From the NCBI GenBank assembly GCA_034509425.1, contig JAVTVJ010000023.1, positions 372,001-436,000 on the forward strand: a stretch of 64,000 nucleotides of DNA, written 5' to 3'. The stretch is from Eopsaltria australis. Its lineage: Eukaryota; Chordata; Aves; Passeriformes; Petroicidae. Under the pieces are notes generated by a model, which saw nothing but the letters and a program-made list of their open reading frames with translations, made no database searches and was not told where the DNA came from. Below are positions 63,726-64,000 of the stretch, piece after piece. The position numbers were made by a program, and so were the translations under genes. Numbering within the stretch: position 1 is the first letter of the stretch; each line of letters opens with the position of its first letter.

Positions 63726-64000
63726 GTACGAGGCCGTGGGGGGAGCAGCCCTGCGGCGCGGGTACCCGGGGGCTCCGGGAGCGGGAGAGCCGCGTCCCCG
63801 CCGGCGGCAGAGCGGGGAGCGCGGTGCGGGGCGCGGCGGGGCGGGAGGGGAGGCACGGCCGCCCCCGCGGGCACCAACCCGCGATGCGGGAGAGGCGGAG
63901 CGCGGCGAGGCGGCCGCCCGGGGTCGCGGCGGCGGCAGGGGCGGCGAGGGGGCCGCAGTTTCTGTGGCATCCACTGACAGCTGCACAGCCCGAGCGCGGG

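Larger units (their letters stand above)
62990..64000 (+). promoter_or_regulatory. CpG island, FKBP1B promoter and probable bidirectional promoter for WDCP copy B
   Basis: High GC and dense CpG from about 63.0 kb to the window end. It contains GC boxes, a CAG run (63393-63412) and a (CCCCT)n tract at 63526-63546 that could form a G-quadruplex on the minus strand. The FKBP1B start codon lies at 63689. On the minus strand a donor (GTTG followed by gtgagc) would end a noncoding exon at 63065. In human WDCP and FKBP1B are head to head across a short gap, so this island is the expected promoter of copy B; that is inference. Confidence 0.7.

Noticed and set aside
62889..63986. Open frames of 98-271 codons on both strands
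   Set aside because: Same GC-composition effect in the FKBP1B island; only the 37-bp FKBP1B exon 1 is supported.

Overview
The window looks like an autosomal segment of a bird genome, most probably a neoavian such as a songbird. The signs are genes with introns and canonical GT-AG splice sites, many CR1 LINE fragments with the bird-type tail, CpG-island promoters in an AT-rich background, and the gene order MFSD2B - WDCP - FKBP1B, which matches human 2p23. I see no operons, CRISPR arrays, tRNA or rRNA genes, or intact mobile elements.

Layout. From 1 to 9735 lies the 3' part of MFSD2B (+ strand): four terminal coding exons (4941-5050, 6565-6708, 8507-8683, 9678-9735), with CR1 copies in and around the introns and an unusual 48-bp inverted repeat. 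From 9736 to 17407 is a tail-to-tail interval with CR1 remnants. From 17408 to 22202 is a complete WDCP gene on the minus strand (copy A, 746 codons in three coding exons), with a CpG island at 24.15-24.83 kb as its likely promoter. From 25.5 to 36.0 kb is an AT-rich spacer. From 36002 to 50154 is a second complete WDCP gene on the minus strand (copy B, 734 codons). It has the same three-exon structure and intron phases but much longer introns. From 50.2 to 63.0 kb is AT-rich DNA, probably the 5'-UTR intron of copy B. From 63.0 kb to the end is a CpG island holding the first coding exon of FKBP1B (+ strand), which runs off the right edge.

The main result is the tandem pair of WDCP genes. Human has one WDCP between MFSD2B and FKBP1B; here two intact, strongly diverged copies fill that interval. 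Both keep open frames, the same splice phases (0 and 1), the N-terminal WD-like half and the C-terminal coiled coil. They differ in the tail (copy A carries three 17-residue repeats), in the 5' leader (copy A has an overlapping upstream ORF), in promoter setting (own CpG island versus probable head-to-head sharing with FKBP1B) and in base composition. This points to an old DNA-level duplication with both copies kept.

Exon boundaries were read by hand from splice motifs and reading frames; no transcript or database comparison was possible. Noncoding first exons, polyadenylation sites and ancient repeats are the least certain calls.
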